A stretch of 64,000 nt of DNA from Methanospirillum stamsii (GTDB lineage Archaea > Halobacteriota > Methanomicrobia > Methanomicrobiales > Methanospirillaceae), in contig NZ_QGMZ01000015.1 in the NCBI RefSeq assembly GCF_003173335.1, forward strand, positions 1 to 64,000. Reading direction: 5' to 3'. Shown here piece by piece: positions 1-9,008 of the stretch. The notes beneath the pieces were generated by a model. The model searched no databases, was not told the DNA's origin, and saw only the letters and a list, made by a program, of their open reading frames with translations. The position numbers were made by a program, and so were the translations under genes. Every line of letters begins with the position of its first letter. Positions within the stretch are counted from its first letter, which is position 1.

Positions 1-16
1 ATGATCTATTTACGCT

Positions 17-988
17 GTGGGAAACTCAATTTTGACTTACCCACTTGAAATAGCGAAGAGGCAAAAAATTTCTATTGGTTTTGTCATAATTATCGTTATT
101 CTTCTTTTATTTTTCGGGTTTAATTATCTGAGTTTTAATCAGGATATGAATGATGCAAATGAACGATTGCAGACAAGTGAAATTTTAAAAACAATTTATG
201 GTGATATTGAATACTCTGTACTAGGAGAAGGAAGGCCAGTTCTCATTTTGCATGGAGCCGGAGGTGGTTTTGACTTTGGTCTCTGGTCAGGGAAAGCCTT
301 TTTAAGCGGGAATCATCAGATTATTGCCGTTTCAAGATACGGCTATCTTCATTCACCAATTCCGGAAAATGCATCAATTCAAAACCAGGCTGCACAATAT
401 AATCTTCTTCTGGATCATTTGAATCTGTCAAAAGTTGTTGTCGTTGGTGCTTCTGCCGGAGGCCCTTCTGCAATTCAGTTTGCAAATGATTATCCTGAGA
501 AAAGCTCGAAATTGATATTAATATCCGCTGTGAGCAGACCTGAACCAGAGGATGAGGAGGAACCCGCATATATAAAAATTATTCACATAATACAGCAATC
601 AGATTATGCTTACTGGCTCTTTTCTAAATTTGCACAACCTACGATTCTCGATTTAATGGGCGTTCCCAAAGATGTCTATTCAAATTTTACTCCGGAGCAA
701 AAACAACTGGCACAGGAAATGCTGGATGTAATGCATCCAATGACCCAGAGGTATAAAGGGACAATAAATGACGCAGATATGCTTTTTTCCGAAAATATAT
801 CCGCTAATAATATTTCATGTCCTGTGCTTATCATGCATGCCAGAGATGATGCATTAGTAAACTATACTCATGCACTGCATTCTCATGAGATTATCAATCA
901 GTCTCAACTCAAATTGTTTGAGACGGGGGGACATGCAATGCTCTCACAAATAAAAGAAGTCAGAGAGGAGATTAACCAATTTCTTTAG
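17..988 (+). CDS. Membrane-anchored alpha/beta hydrolase
   Basis: This is a 323-residue alpha/beta-hydrolase-fold protein with an N-terminal hydrophobic anchor (about residues 19-38), so the catalytic domain probably faces outside the membrane. The oxyanion-hole motif HGAGG lies near residue 79. The nucleophile elbow GASAG places Ser146, an acidic pair follows at Asp277/278 (HARDDAL), and the catalytic His306 sits in GGHAML, so the triad looks complete. The start is GTG at 17; an in-frame stop at 2-4 rules out a longer start to the left. The substrate cannot be told from sequence; related proteins include esterases, lipases and haloperoxidase-like enzymes. The gene stands alone, and the flavodoxin gene downstream converges on it. 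Confidence 0.85.
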   Translation: MGNSILTYPLEIAKRQKISIGFVIIIVILLLFFGFNYLSFNQDMNDANERLQTSEILKTIYGDIEYSVLGEGRPVLILHGAGGGFDFGLWSGKAFLSGNHQIIAVSRYGYLHSPIPENASIQNQAAQYNLLLDHLNLSKVVVVGASAGGPSAIQFANDYPEKSSKLILISAVSRPEPEDEEEPAYIKIIHIIQQSDYAYWLFSKFAQPTILDLMGVPKDVYSNFTPEQKQLAQEMLDVMHPMTQRYKGTINDADMLFSENISANNISCPVLIMHARDDALVNYTHALHSHEIINQSQLKLFETGGHAMLSQIKEVREEINQFL

Positions 989-1306
989 TGTCCTGAAAAA
1001 ATGTTTCGAATTTCATAAATCAAACAAAGGCTATTTAAAGCATTATAATACAAATTGTTCACAAATAATCGATAATTTTTGAATTTTTTTTATAAGAGGG
1101 AAAAAATTTTTAGATAGAAAGAGAAGAATCTGAATATTATTAGATACAGGTTTTTTCTTTGTCTTTCATTGTGTGTTCCAAAAGGTTTAGAAAAATTGGA
1201 ATGATACAAAGATTATGTTTATACTACACACTTAATTCACTCCATAATGTATGTAAACCATTCTGGATTATTCCAGAACGTTTTGCATTATACCATTTTT
1301 ATAACA
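989..1306. other. AT-rich intergenic stretch with a small inverted repeat
   Basis: About 318 bases separate the two convergent genes. The only structure I see is a perfect 7-base inverted repeat at 1261-1278 (TTCTGGA, 4-base loop, TCCAGAA), about 29 bases past the flavodoxin stop. It could be a transcript-end hairpin or a protein site. A 66-codon open frame at 1159-1359 has no convincing start signal and runs antisense into the flavodoxin gene, so I do not call it. Confidence 0.35.
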
Positions 1307-1777
1307 TTATTTCTGAATTTTCTTTACCATGTTATAAGCAAATTCTTCAGCACGTTTAAAATCTTCAGCATTAGGTCTTCCTTTGTTCATTCCACCAAAA
1401 AATTTCAGAAAACTATTCGTGTTAAACCCTTTGCAACTAAATTCATCAATAATAACATATCCTTTCGATTCCAGTTTTTCTCTCATCAGTGAATGATCTT
1501 TAGTTGTTTTTGTATCTCCTATAAGTGCTGCAGTTGAAAAAATGAATGCATTACCTTTTGTGACATGTGGAATTGAATCTGCTAAAGAGAGCAGAGATTT
1601 ATGTAGTTTTCCTCCATATATCCCTGAACCAAACCCGATAAGGTCGTATTCTGATAGTTCTTTCGGATTTATCTCGTGAGGTTTTTTTACTTGTGCATTA
1701 AGGACTTTAACAAAGACCTGTGCTATCTTTTCAGTATTATGATGATGATATGAACATACAATCAGGAGAGATTTCAT
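1307..1777 (-). CDS. Flavodoxin family protein
   Basis: This 156-residue protein has the flavodoxin fold from its first strand: MKSLLIVCSYHHHNTEKIA is the FMN phosphate-binding loop region (Ser/His/Asn/Thr rich, residues 9-16). A second FMN-contact segment, GFGSGIYGGKLH, lies near residues 48-59, and FSTAALIGDT near residue 80. Such proteins carry electrons or reduce quinones and small molecules using FMN. The next gene upstream on the same strand (start 2642, stop 1812) is a flavodoxin-ferredoxin fusion only 34 bases away. The two are probably co-transcribed and may act together in electron transfer. The electron partner is unknown. Confidence 0.85.
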   Translation of the reverse strand: MKSLLIVCSYHHHNTEKIAQVFVKVLNAQVKKPHEINPKELSEYDLIGFGSGIYGGKLHKSLLSLADSIPHVTKGNAFIFSTAALIGDTKTTKDHSLMREKLESKGYVIIDEFSCKGFNTNSFLKFFGGMNKGRPNAEDFKRAEEFAYNMVKKIQK

Positions 1778-1811
1778 GATTATTCCCTTTTAATTTAATT
1801 TCATTCCCTGT

Positions 1812-2642
1812 TTATGGTGATATTTCATCCGTTTTTTCTTCTCCGGATAAGGGAGGAATATTTCCAAGTTCTGAAACGGTAACTTCCGGATTTCGGTATC
1901 TTATCCTTCCTGCCGTCTTATTACCTGCCTGTATTGCCTCTACCGGACAGAGGTGGATACAGGCACAACAGAGTTCGCAATGATGTTTCCAGACCGGCTT
2001 TTTATCGACCAGTTCAATATTGTCTGCCGGACAGACTGCTTCACAAATCCCACAGGATGTACACTTGTTACTTACGGAAAATTTTTTATCTTTGTTATGG
2101 ACACCTGAAATGAACCATGAATACAGAATAGCATGGAGTACAGACCATATGAGTGATCGGTGAAGTGGATGTTTTCTGCACTGTCCAACATCATCAATAA
2201 TTTTCTGGATATCACTTTCTGCTGATGACAGGATGTTATCTTGTTTTTCTCCGGTTGGAGGTTCGTACATAAGGATATAATTCCCTGGCATCATCACAGA
2301 ATATCCGGCAGAAAGTCCACGACCTGATTTTCTCCGGATAATATTATCAAGCTGTGCCAGGGTAGATATTCCTCCTCCTCCTCCATTGGTAACAACTGAG
2401 AATACATATTTTACCCTGCCCAGGTAAAGGCGATCTACAAAAGAAGCAACCATGGCAGGTAGGCCGGTAAAATAAACCGGACAGATGATACCTACACGAT
2501 CTGCTTCCGGAACAACATCACATGTAGTATCTTTCATGGATGAGATCGGAACCAGTTTACACTCTTCAAGGGTTGCGGCGATTTTTTTTGCAACGGAAAG
2601 TGAATTTCCGGTGCCGGTAAAATAATAAATGATTGTTTTCAT
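1812..2642 (-). CDS. EFR1-type flavodoxin/ferredoxin fusion protein
   Basis: This 276-residue protein joins an N-terminal flavodoxin-like domain to a C-terminal 2[4Fe-4S] ferredoxin domain. The FMN loop YYFTGTGNSLSVAKKI is at residues 6-21. The ferredoxin cysteines fall at about residues 193-240, as CTSCGICEAVCP and CELCCACIHLCP, so both clusters have four cysteines. This layout matches the EFR1 family of anaerobes. It predicts intramolecular electron passage between iron-sulfur clusters and FMN in the cytoplasm. The gene precedes a small flavodoxin on the same strand. Physiological donor and acceptor are unknown; ferredoxin from methanogenesis is a reasonable guess only. Confidence 0.85.
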   Translation of the reverse strand: MKTIIYYFTGTGNSLSVAKKIAATLEECKLVPISSMKDTTCDVVPEADRVGIICPVYFTGLPAMVASFVDRLYLGRVKYVFSVVTNGGGGGISTLAQLDNIIRRKSGRGLSAGYSVMMPGNYILMYEPPTGEKQDNILSSAESDIQKIIDDVGQCRKHPLHRSLIWSVLHAILYSWFISGVHNKDKKFSVSNKCTSCGICEAVCPADNIELVDKKPVWKHHCELCCACIHLCPVEAIQAGNKTAGRIRYRNPEVTVSELGNIPPLSGEEKTDEISP

Positions 2643-2840
2643 CGTTTTTCCCTTTTCCGGTCATAATTTAATCAATTCATATTAAGATGATGATATTCTG
2701 GATGTATGATATGATAGCGTTATCTGTTAAATTCTGGTTATTTTTAATACTCTAAAAATTTTCATATGGCAATTTCTCATAATGAGATGAGATATGAAAA
2801 AAAATTAGGTTAGGATTCAATTATTCATTAAAAATAGAAT

Positions 2841-5342
2841 TTACGGTTTTATTCCGGAAAGTCCTCTTCTATAACCGGACCTCGTAATTCCGTGATAACT
2901 CATTTCGATTATCTTCTCCCGGATTGATTCTCTTTCCTCTTCGGATATTTCATCATATAGGATCTGTTTCCAGAGCCCTGTCATCTCAGCGGCATAACCC
3001 GGGCCACGATTCCTGGCATCAATGATAAAATGCCGGATACCAAATTCCATAAGTTCTGAATTTTCATCTATAAGACTATGTTCTTGTGAATTCAGAATAT
3101 GGGTTCTGCCGGACTTTTCACAATAGAAGGGAAAAGAATATCTTTTTTCATCACGGATTGCAAAAGAATTCCCCTTATTATCAGATGAGAGAGAACAAAG
3201 GTTATCCTCTGTTACTGCAGCTTCAATCAGTCCCTGACAACAGACCGCAATATCCGGACCTTCTCCTTGGGAATATCCCAAACACAAAGATCGGATCTCC
3301 TGTCCGGAAAGTTCAGGCGAAAGAGTACAGAATTCAAAACCTGAAAAAACTTCAGCTGTTCTGCTGTTTGTGACAGGAAGACCATAGTAGCCGGATACAG
3401 AAATCCCGGGAAATTTCTCCAAAAGACATTCACCAATTCCTGGTGAATCAACCATCAGGTGATGAATTCCGGCGGAGATGATATCTTGGAGATCTGTAAG
3501 AAATATTTCGAGTTCTTTTTGCCTGATGACTCCGGGGACCATGATCCCAATCTGGCCCGTATATTCCTGAAGAGATGAAATGTCCAATCTGAATGGCTCC
3601 CAGACCATGTACACCCGGAAAGAACCATTCTCAAGTGCAGAACGGGCCTCTGAAGCAGAAGTAACAATTGAAATAAGCCGTGAGTCAGATACAGGTATAT
3701 TCTGAACAGGTGCTTTTTTTCCTGTAATATCATCACATCGTTTCAGAATTCCGGAGATAGATTTTGGTCGGGGAATTCTGGATTTGATGATTGCTTCTTC
3801 AGCAGCAAGGAGAATTTCCCGCCGCAGATTATTGAGCACCCTGACCGGGGCAAATAGTCCTTCTTCTCCGGAAATGGAAATATCTGAAAAAGAAAATAGT
3901 GTCCCGCCGGTTTTATTCAATTGTTCCCGAACCTGATCCTGAGTGATTGACCGGGTCTTTGCCGGTTCAACTATTTCCTCACTCAGATATTCAAATGAAT
4001 GGGCATCTGAATTCCAGTCAATTACTGTACCGGTTCCGGATATTTTACCATCCACAGAAAAAATCACCGAACATGAAATCCGAAGAGAACCGAAATATCG
4101 CTCATCCGGAGAAGCAAGAAGTGCAGAGATTCTTTTTTCCAGTGCTAATCTTTTTGTGATGCTGACCTCTGCTCCGGGTTTTGGATTGAATGGAGATGGC
4201 AATTCAACTATATCTGCTTTCACTACCGGGGTATTTCGGAGAACAAGCCCCTCTTCCCGGTCAATATCCCTGATAACCAGTCCATCACCCTGGTTTGGAA
4301 TGATAGAAGAAGTAAGTCTGACCTGCACTTTCCCTTTTCGTGCGGATATGACTTTTCCGATAATATATCCCTGGTTTCCTGGATATTCCCTACCCATTAC
4401 ATTTGAAAATGCTGCTCCGGATACATATCCAGTTGTAAACCTGCGGGAAAAAGCAACTGCAAGATCTGCAATATCTTCAGGATCTGGATGAAATGTCCCA
4501 TTTCGGATGGCATCAAGGGCTTTTCGGTAGATAGATGTCACCGCTCCTACATACTCCGGAGACCGCATCCGACCTTCTATTTTTAAGGCAGCAACAGGGA
4601 GATTTACAATCTCCGGAAGAACAGGATACACCGAGAGATCTTTTGTTGAAAGCAGATATTCCGGGTATCCATCGGGCTTTTCATTCTCCAGCCGTCCCCA
4701 TTGATCCTGAGTTCCACATTCCAGTTGGTATAATTTTCTACACGGCTGGGCACACATCCCCCGGTTCCCACTTCTACCTCCAACAAGAGATGAGAGGAGA
4801 CAACGGCCGGAATACGCATAACAAAGTGCACCATGTGCAAAGACCTCAAGATCCACATCAAGACCGGATAATGCCTCTGCAATTTCCCGGATCTCTTCCG
4901 GGTTAAGTTCCCGGGCAAGAACAATCCTGCTGCATCCCTGATTTGTAGCAAACAAAGATCCGGGAACATTATGGATACCCATCTGGGTGGATGCATGAAG
5001 AGTGAGGTCAGGAATGCACTGATGTGCAAGGGCTAAAAGTCCGATATCCTGAATAAGAACCGCGTCTACGCCGATTTTATAAAGATAAACCAGGTACCTG
5101 ATAGCATCAGGAATTTCATTTTCGGTTATCAGGGTATTAACAGTGACAAAGACCTGGATACCCCGGAGGTGGGCATACCTGACTGCCTGCTCAAGTTCAT
5201 CATCAGAAAAGTTTGCTGCAAACTGCCTGGCTCCAAACTGCCGGCCTCCAAGATACACGGCATCGGCTCCGGCCGCACAGGCAGCATGAAGAGCCACCGG
5301 AGAACCCGCTGGTGCAAGAAGAAGCGGAAGAGAATTATCCAT
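2841..5342 (-). CDS. U32 family peptidase / tRNA-rRNA hydroxylation-type protein (DUF3656 architecture)
   Basis: At 833 residues this is the long form of the U32 family. The N-terminal half begins LLLAPAGSPVALHAACAAGA, typical of the U32 TIM-barrel. It carries the family signature around EVFAHGALCYAYSGRCLLSS (near residues 167-186), followed by MCAQPCRKLYQLE with further conserved cysteines. The second half resembles the extra domain of DUF3656-containing members. Bacterial relatives once called collagenases (YdcP/RlhA, YegQ/TrhP) are now known to act in hydroxylation of rRNA or tRNA, so an RNA-modification role is at least as likely as proteolysis. The start lies 8 bases after the aroC stop, so it is the last gene of the aromatic operon. 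I see no metabolic reason for that link. Confidence 0.8.
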   Translation of the reverse strand: MDNSLPLLLAPAGSPVALHAACAAGADAVYLGGRQFGARQFAANFSDDELEQAVRYAHLRGIQVFVTVNTLITENEIPDAIRYLVYLYKIGVDAVLIQDIGLLALAHQCIPDLTLHASTQMGIHNVPGSLFATNQGCSRIVLARELNPEEIREIAEALSGLDVDLEVFAHGALCYAYSGRCLLSSLVGGRSGNRGMCAQPCRKLYQLECGTQDQWGRLENEKPDGYPEYLLSTKDLSVYPVLPEIVNLPVAALKIEGRMRSPEYVGAVTSIYRKALDAIRNGTFHPDPEDIADLAVAFSRRFTTGYVSGAAFSNVMGREYPGNQGYIIGKVISARKGKVQVRLTSSIIPNQGDGLVIRDIDREEGLVLRNTPVVKADIVELPSPFNPKPGAEVSITKRLALEKRISALLASPDERYFGSLRISCSVIFSVDGKISGTGTVIDWNSDAHSFEYLSEEIVEPAKTRSITQDQVREQLNKTGGTLFSFSDISISGEEGLFAPVRVLNNLRREILLAAEEAIIKSRIPRPKSISGILKRCDDITGKKAPVQNIPVSDSRLISIVTSASEARSALENGSFRVYMVWEPFRLDISSLQEYTGQIGIMVPGVIRQKELEIFLTDLQDIISAGIHHLMVDSPGIGECLLEKFPGISVSGYYGLPVTNSRTAEVFSGFEFCTLSPELSGQEIRSLCLGYSQGEGPDIAVCCQGLIEAAVTEDNLCSLSSDNKGNSFAIRDEKRYSFPFYCEKSGRTHILNSQEHSLIDENSELMEFGIRHFIIDARNRGPGYAAEMTGLWKQILYDEISEEERESIREKIIEMSYHGITRSGYRRGLSGIKP

Positions 5343-5350
5343 GACCTGAA

Positions 5351-6358
5351 TCAGGACTCCTTAAGAAACCCCGGAAAAATCTTCCTCTGTTCAAGGAGAG
5401 CATCCATGAGAACAAGTGCCATCATCGCCTCAGCAACCGGAACAATCCGGACTGCAATACAGGGATCATGCCTGCCATGCACAGAAATATCCCGATTCTC
5501 GCCATGAATGTCAATGGTTTTTTGAACCGCCCTTACTGAAGGGGTTGGTTTAATGGTAAGACGAACAAGAATATCCTGTCCGGTGGAGATACCTCCAAGA
5601 ATCCCGCCGGCATTATTCGAGAGGTACTCTTCCGGAGTCATCTGATCATTATGCTCCGAACCGTTCATGTCTGCAGCCATTGTTCCTGAACCAATCTCCA
5701 CCGCTTTAACCCCGCCAATTCCCATCATGGCATAAGCAATAAAGGCATCAAGTTTCCCAAATACCGGATCTCCAAGACCTGGAGGACATCCGGAGACGTT
5801 AATACTGATGATTCCTCCAACAGAGTCTCCATTGTCGCGGGCTGTACGGATGGCCTTTTCAATGCCTTCGGGTGTTGTTTCACCATGTACCTGTAGAAGA
5901 TGTCCAAAAATGCGGATTCCATATTGTGCAAGATACAGAGTGGCAACTCCACCGGCTGCGACCCGTGCTGCAGTCTCTCTGCCGGAACTTCGACCTCCAC
6001 CCCGATGGTCACGGATTCCATATTTCTCCATATATCCCCGGTCAGCATGACCCGGACGAAAGAGTTCTCTTAACTCATCATAATCCGTTGACCTCATCGA
6101 GGTATTCTGAATCAGAAGACATATCGGAGTCCCAAGGGTTTTTCCTTCAAAAACTCCGGATAGAATCTGCACCCTGTCTGCTTCTTTCCGGGGAGTTACA
6201 AGGTCGCTCTGACCCGGCTTTCTCTTATCAAGGAATGGCTGGATGTCTGATTCAGACAAGGAAAACCCGGGAGGACATCCATCAATGACAACTCCAATTG
6301 CTACCCCATGGCTCTCCCCAAAGGTTGTTATCCGGAAATTCCTGCCAAACGTATTCAA
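5351..6358 (-). CDS. aroC: Chorismate synthase
   Basis: Chorismate synthase converts 5-enolpyruvylshikimate 3-phosphate to chorismate using reduced FMN. The 335-residue protein is near the short end of the family. It begins NTFGRNFRITTFGESHG, the first AroC signature, and contains DHRGGGRSSGRETAARVAAGG near residues 115-135, the FMN/substrate-binding signature. The C-terminal block HGRHDPCIAVRIVPVAEAM also matches. The start overlaps the stop of aroKE by 4 bases (ATGA), which indicates translational coupling. It is the final shikimate-pathway step within this operon. Confidence 0.97.
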   Translation of the reverse strand: MNTFGRNFRITTFGESHGVAIGVVIDGCPPGFSLSESDIQPFLDKRKPGQSDLVTPRKEADRVQILSGVFEGKTLGTPICLLIQNTSMRSTDYDELRELFRPGHADRGYMEKYGIRDHRGGGRSSGRETAARVAAGGVATLYLAQYGIRIFGHLLQVHGETTPEGIEKAIRTARDNGDSVGGIISINVSGCPPGLGDPVFGKLDAFIAYAMMGIGGVKAVEIGSGTMAADMNGSEHNDQMTPEEYLSNNAGGILGGISTGQDILVRLTIKPTPSVRAVQKTIDIHGENRDISVHGRHDPCIAVRIVPVAEAMMALVLMDALLEQRKIFPGFLKES

Positions 6359-7737
6359 GAAAGCATCTCCCGAAGCCGGATAATTGGTGTATCAATTCCG
6401 GTAAGGATCCGAAACTGCTCTGCAAGCTGATGGATAAACATCTCCGTTCCTGGAATAACTGAGCATCCGGCCTGAAGAGCAGCCTGAAGAAGGGGAGTAT
6501 CTCGAGGAGTATAAACAAGGTCAAAAACTTTCATCTCCGGCTTTAAGACAGATGCAGGGATAGGAAGGTGGGGATTTGAACTCATTCCAACCGGGGTTGT
6601 ATTAATGATGAGATCCGGTGAAAACTTTTCGACCTGGTCAAGTGTTCCGGTTTCGGCTCCGCTTTTTCTTGCAAGAGACTTCGCCCTTTCAGGAGAACGA
6701 TTCAGGATAACCGGCCTGAATCCTCGCATTGAAACGGCATATACCGCTGCTGCTGCAGCACCACCTGCTCCAAGGATAACCGCAGTATCACCTTCTGTGC
6801 CCTCAAGCGGCCGATAGATACCTTTCCAATCGGTATTAAATCCGAATTTCTCATCTTCCAGGATGAGAACAGTATTTACCGCACCAATATTCTCTGCATC
6901 ATGCTTGATTTCATCAAGATGGGGAATAATTGTCTCTTTATGGGGAATTGTAACCGAAAGACCCCGGACTCCTGTTCCGGTGAGTGACGACAAGAAAACA
7001 CCCGGATCTTTCTGTTCAAACCAGGTATAATGGGCAGGCATCCCGTAATCTGCAAACAGGTGATTATAGATTACAGGACTTTTACTATGCATCGCAGGGT
7101 GTCCGAGTATGCCATAAAGATAATAGTCAGTATCACCGGAGATTTTCTTTAGATGCACCTTTTCCCGGTCAGGAACCGGAGTTTTTATCACTCCGGCTAA
7201 CAAGGATTTTCTTTTTTCAGGGAGACAAATGCCACGGGTAATTTTATCCAGAATGAGTGATGCTGCCTGTTTTGCAGAGGTGGAACTGGTATTGATAACA
7301 AAATCGGCGGCACTCCGATAGAGGGGCATCCGTTCCTCAAGAACGGTATCTATCTCCTTTTCAGGTGGCTGACCGGTCAAAGATGGGCGGCTTGTCTTTG
7401 CAATTCTCCGGGCAATCACTTCATTTTTCGAAGTTAAAAGCACAACAAAACTATTCATCCGGAGCATCCGGACATTTTCAGGATGAAGAACCGCTCCTCC
7501 TCCTGTGCTGATAATTCCGGCCCCTGAAGGAATTCTGGCAATAACATGCTGCTCTATCTCCCGAAATCCCGCCTCTCCTTCGGACTCGAATATTTCCGGT
7601 ATTTTCTTTCCGGTTGCATCTTCAATGAGCTGATCTGTATCAATGTGAACCTGCCCGGTGATGCTGGAGAGAGCTTTTCCAATACTGCTCTTTCCGGTTC
7701 CCCGGTACCCGATCAACACGATACGGCGTCTTGCCAT
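6355..7737 (-). CDS. aroKE: Fused shikimate kinase / shikimate 5-dehydrogenase
   Basis: One polypeptide carries two consecutive shikimate-pathway enzymes. The first ~170 residues are a P-loop shikimate kinase of the bacterial AroK type: Walker A GYRGTGKS, shikimate-binding region GFREIE, STGGGAVL, and the lid arginine region SRPSLTG. After a linker, the last ~255 residues are AroE: GHPAMHSKSPVIYN for shikimate binding, IPHKE with the catalytic lysine, NTDWKGI, and the NADP loop GAGGAAAA. Most archaea use an unrelated GHMP-type shikimate kinase, so this points to a bacterial origin. The frame is open up to 7785, but ATG at 7737 follows GGAGG and starts next to the kinase core, so I prefer it. 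It overlaps the aroA stop by 25 bases. Confidence 0.93.
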   Translation of the reverse strand: MARRRIVLIGYRGTGKSSIGKALSSITGQVHIDTDQLIEDATGKKIPEIFESEGEAGFREIEQHVIARIPSGAGIISTGGGAVLHPENVRMLRMNSFVVLLTSKNEVIARRIAKTSRPSLTGQPPEKEIDTVLEERMPLYRSAADFVINTSSTSAKQAASLILDKITRGICLPEKRKSLLAGVIKTPVPDREKVHLKKISGDTDYYLYGILGHPAMHSKSPVIYNHLFADYGMPAHYTWFEQKDPGVFLSSLTGTGVRGLSVTIPHKETIIPHLDEIKHDAENIGAVNTVLILEDEKFGFNTDWKGIYRPLEGTEGDTAVILGAGGAAAAAVYAVSMRGFRPVILNRSPERAKSLARKSGAETGTLDQVEKFSPDLIINTTPVGMSSNPHLPIPASVLKPEMKVFDLVYTPRDTPLLQAALQAGCSVIPGTEMFIHQLAEQFRILTGIDTPIIRLREMLS

Positions 7738-9008
7738 ATCCGTCGTAATTCCTCCCAGAACTCTGGATAAGATTTTGTCACGCATCCTGCATCAAGGATT
7801 GTGACATCTCCTACATAACATCCAAGTACTGCAAAACTCATTGCAGTCCTGTGATCATTTTCCGGATGAATAACACCCCCATGCAGCGGTGTAGGGTGAA
7901 TGGTAATGGCATCCTCCTCAACACTGACATTGCCCCCGAGCGCCGTAAGACCATTTGCAATTGCTGCAATCCGGTCACTCTCTTTCATCCGGAGGTGATG
8001 CACCCCGGTTATTCGGGTGGGTGAATCCGCAACCGCGGCAACCATGCAGACCGTCTGGACCACATCCGGACAATCAGCCATATTCACCTCAATTCCCCGG
8101 AGAGGGATGTTACGATCACGGGTAAGGGTAATTCCATCTTCATTGTCTGTAATGCTGCACCCTATATTCCTCAAAATGTCCAGGAGTCTTCTATCTCCCT
8201 GGGCAGAATGAGAATTTAGTCCGGAAACGGTTGCAAAACCGCCACAGATTGCAGCAAGAGCAAACCAGTATGAGGCAGATGAAAAATCACCTTCAATGGT
8301 ATACCGGCGCTCTTGATAGTGGTGGTTTGTCGAAACAGAAAAAATTGTCTCACCATCAAGACCATCATCCACAAAAACCTCCGCTCCGAATGCCTGCATG
8401 CTGTCAATAGTCATCATGATATACGGAAGGGAAACGGGTTCTCCAAGCAGGTGAATTCGGGTATTTTCCGCAGCATATGGAGCAGCAATAAGGAGAGAGG
8501 AGATAAACTGGCTTGAGATACTTCCATCAATGGTGATGTCTCCTCCGGAGAATGTTCCATCAATACTGACCGGTGGGCAACCGGGTTTTTTCAGATACCT
8601 GATATTTCCGCCTACGGCATTCAGGGCATCGATGAGTGGGCCAAGAGGACGCTCCTGCATCCTTTTACTTCCGGTTAATGTGACAGGACCATCGGCAAGG
8701 AGGGATAACGCCGTAAGTAAACGCATGGATGTTCCGGAATCCTGGATATCAATATCATCAGCCGGAGCTGTAAGGTGACCCCCCATGCCCCTGACGCGAA
8801 TACATTCCCGGCACCATTCAAGACGAACACCAAGGTTCATCAGTGCCCGTGCAGTCATCCTGGTATCATCTGCATCAAGTTGGCCGATAATTTCTGATTC
8901 TCCATCAGCCAGAGCAGCAATAATCAATGCCCGGTGAGTATAACTTTTCGATGCCGGTGCAACACAGGAAATAGAGACTTTGCCACATCTGCCGATGTTC
9001 ATCTGCAT
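7713..9008 (-). CDS. aroA: 3-phosphoshikimate 1-carboxyvinyltransferase (EPSP synthase)
   Basis: EPSP synthase joins phosphoenolpyruvate to shikimate 3-phosphate. Family motifs visible are PASKSYTHRALI near the start (substrate lysine), LDADDTRMTARALMNLG, DSGTSMRLL, and KESDRIAAIANGL near the C terminus. The frame stays open to 9089, but ATG at 9008 follows GGAG by about 7 bases and puts the conserved Lys near residue 20, as in relatives. That start overlaps the pheA stop by 10 bases. The protein from this start is 431 residues, the usual length. It lies between pheA and the aroK-aroE fusion in the aromatic operon. Confidence 0.95.
   Translation of the reverse strand: MQMNIGRCGKVSISCVAPASKSYTHRALIIAALADGESEIIGQLDADDTRMTARALMNLGVRLEWCRECIRVRGMGGHLTAPADDIDIQDSGTSMRLLTALSLLADGPVTLTGSKRMQERPLGPLIDALNAVGGNIRYLKKPGCPPVSIDGTFSGGDITIDGSISSQFISSLLIAAPYAAENTRIHLLGEPVSLPYIMMTIDSMQAFGAEVFVDDGLDGETIFSVSTNHHYQERRYTIEGDFSSASYWFALAAICGGFATVSGLNSHSAQGDRRLLDILRNIGCSITDNEDGITLTRDRNIPLRGIEVNMADCPDVVQTVCMVAAVADSPTRITGVHHLRMKESDRIAAIANGLTALGGNVSVEEDAITIHPTPLHGGVIHPENDHRTAMSFAVLGCYVGDVTILDAGCVTKSYPEFWEELRRIWQDAVSC

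Noticed and set aside
1159-1359. 66-codon frame on the plus strand
   Set aside because: No SD, no family features, and it runs antisense into the real flavodoxin gene; the composition is typical of AT-rich spacer.
2775-2787. Small palindrome TCTCAT-A-ATGAGA before the flavodoxin-ferredoxin gene
   Set aside because: Only six-base arms in AT-rich DNA and no placement relative to a clear promoter; too weak to report as a site.
3943-4491. 182-codon frame opposite the U32 gene
   Set aside because: A shadow frame: the minus-strand U32 protein has clear motifs throughout, and this frame has none.
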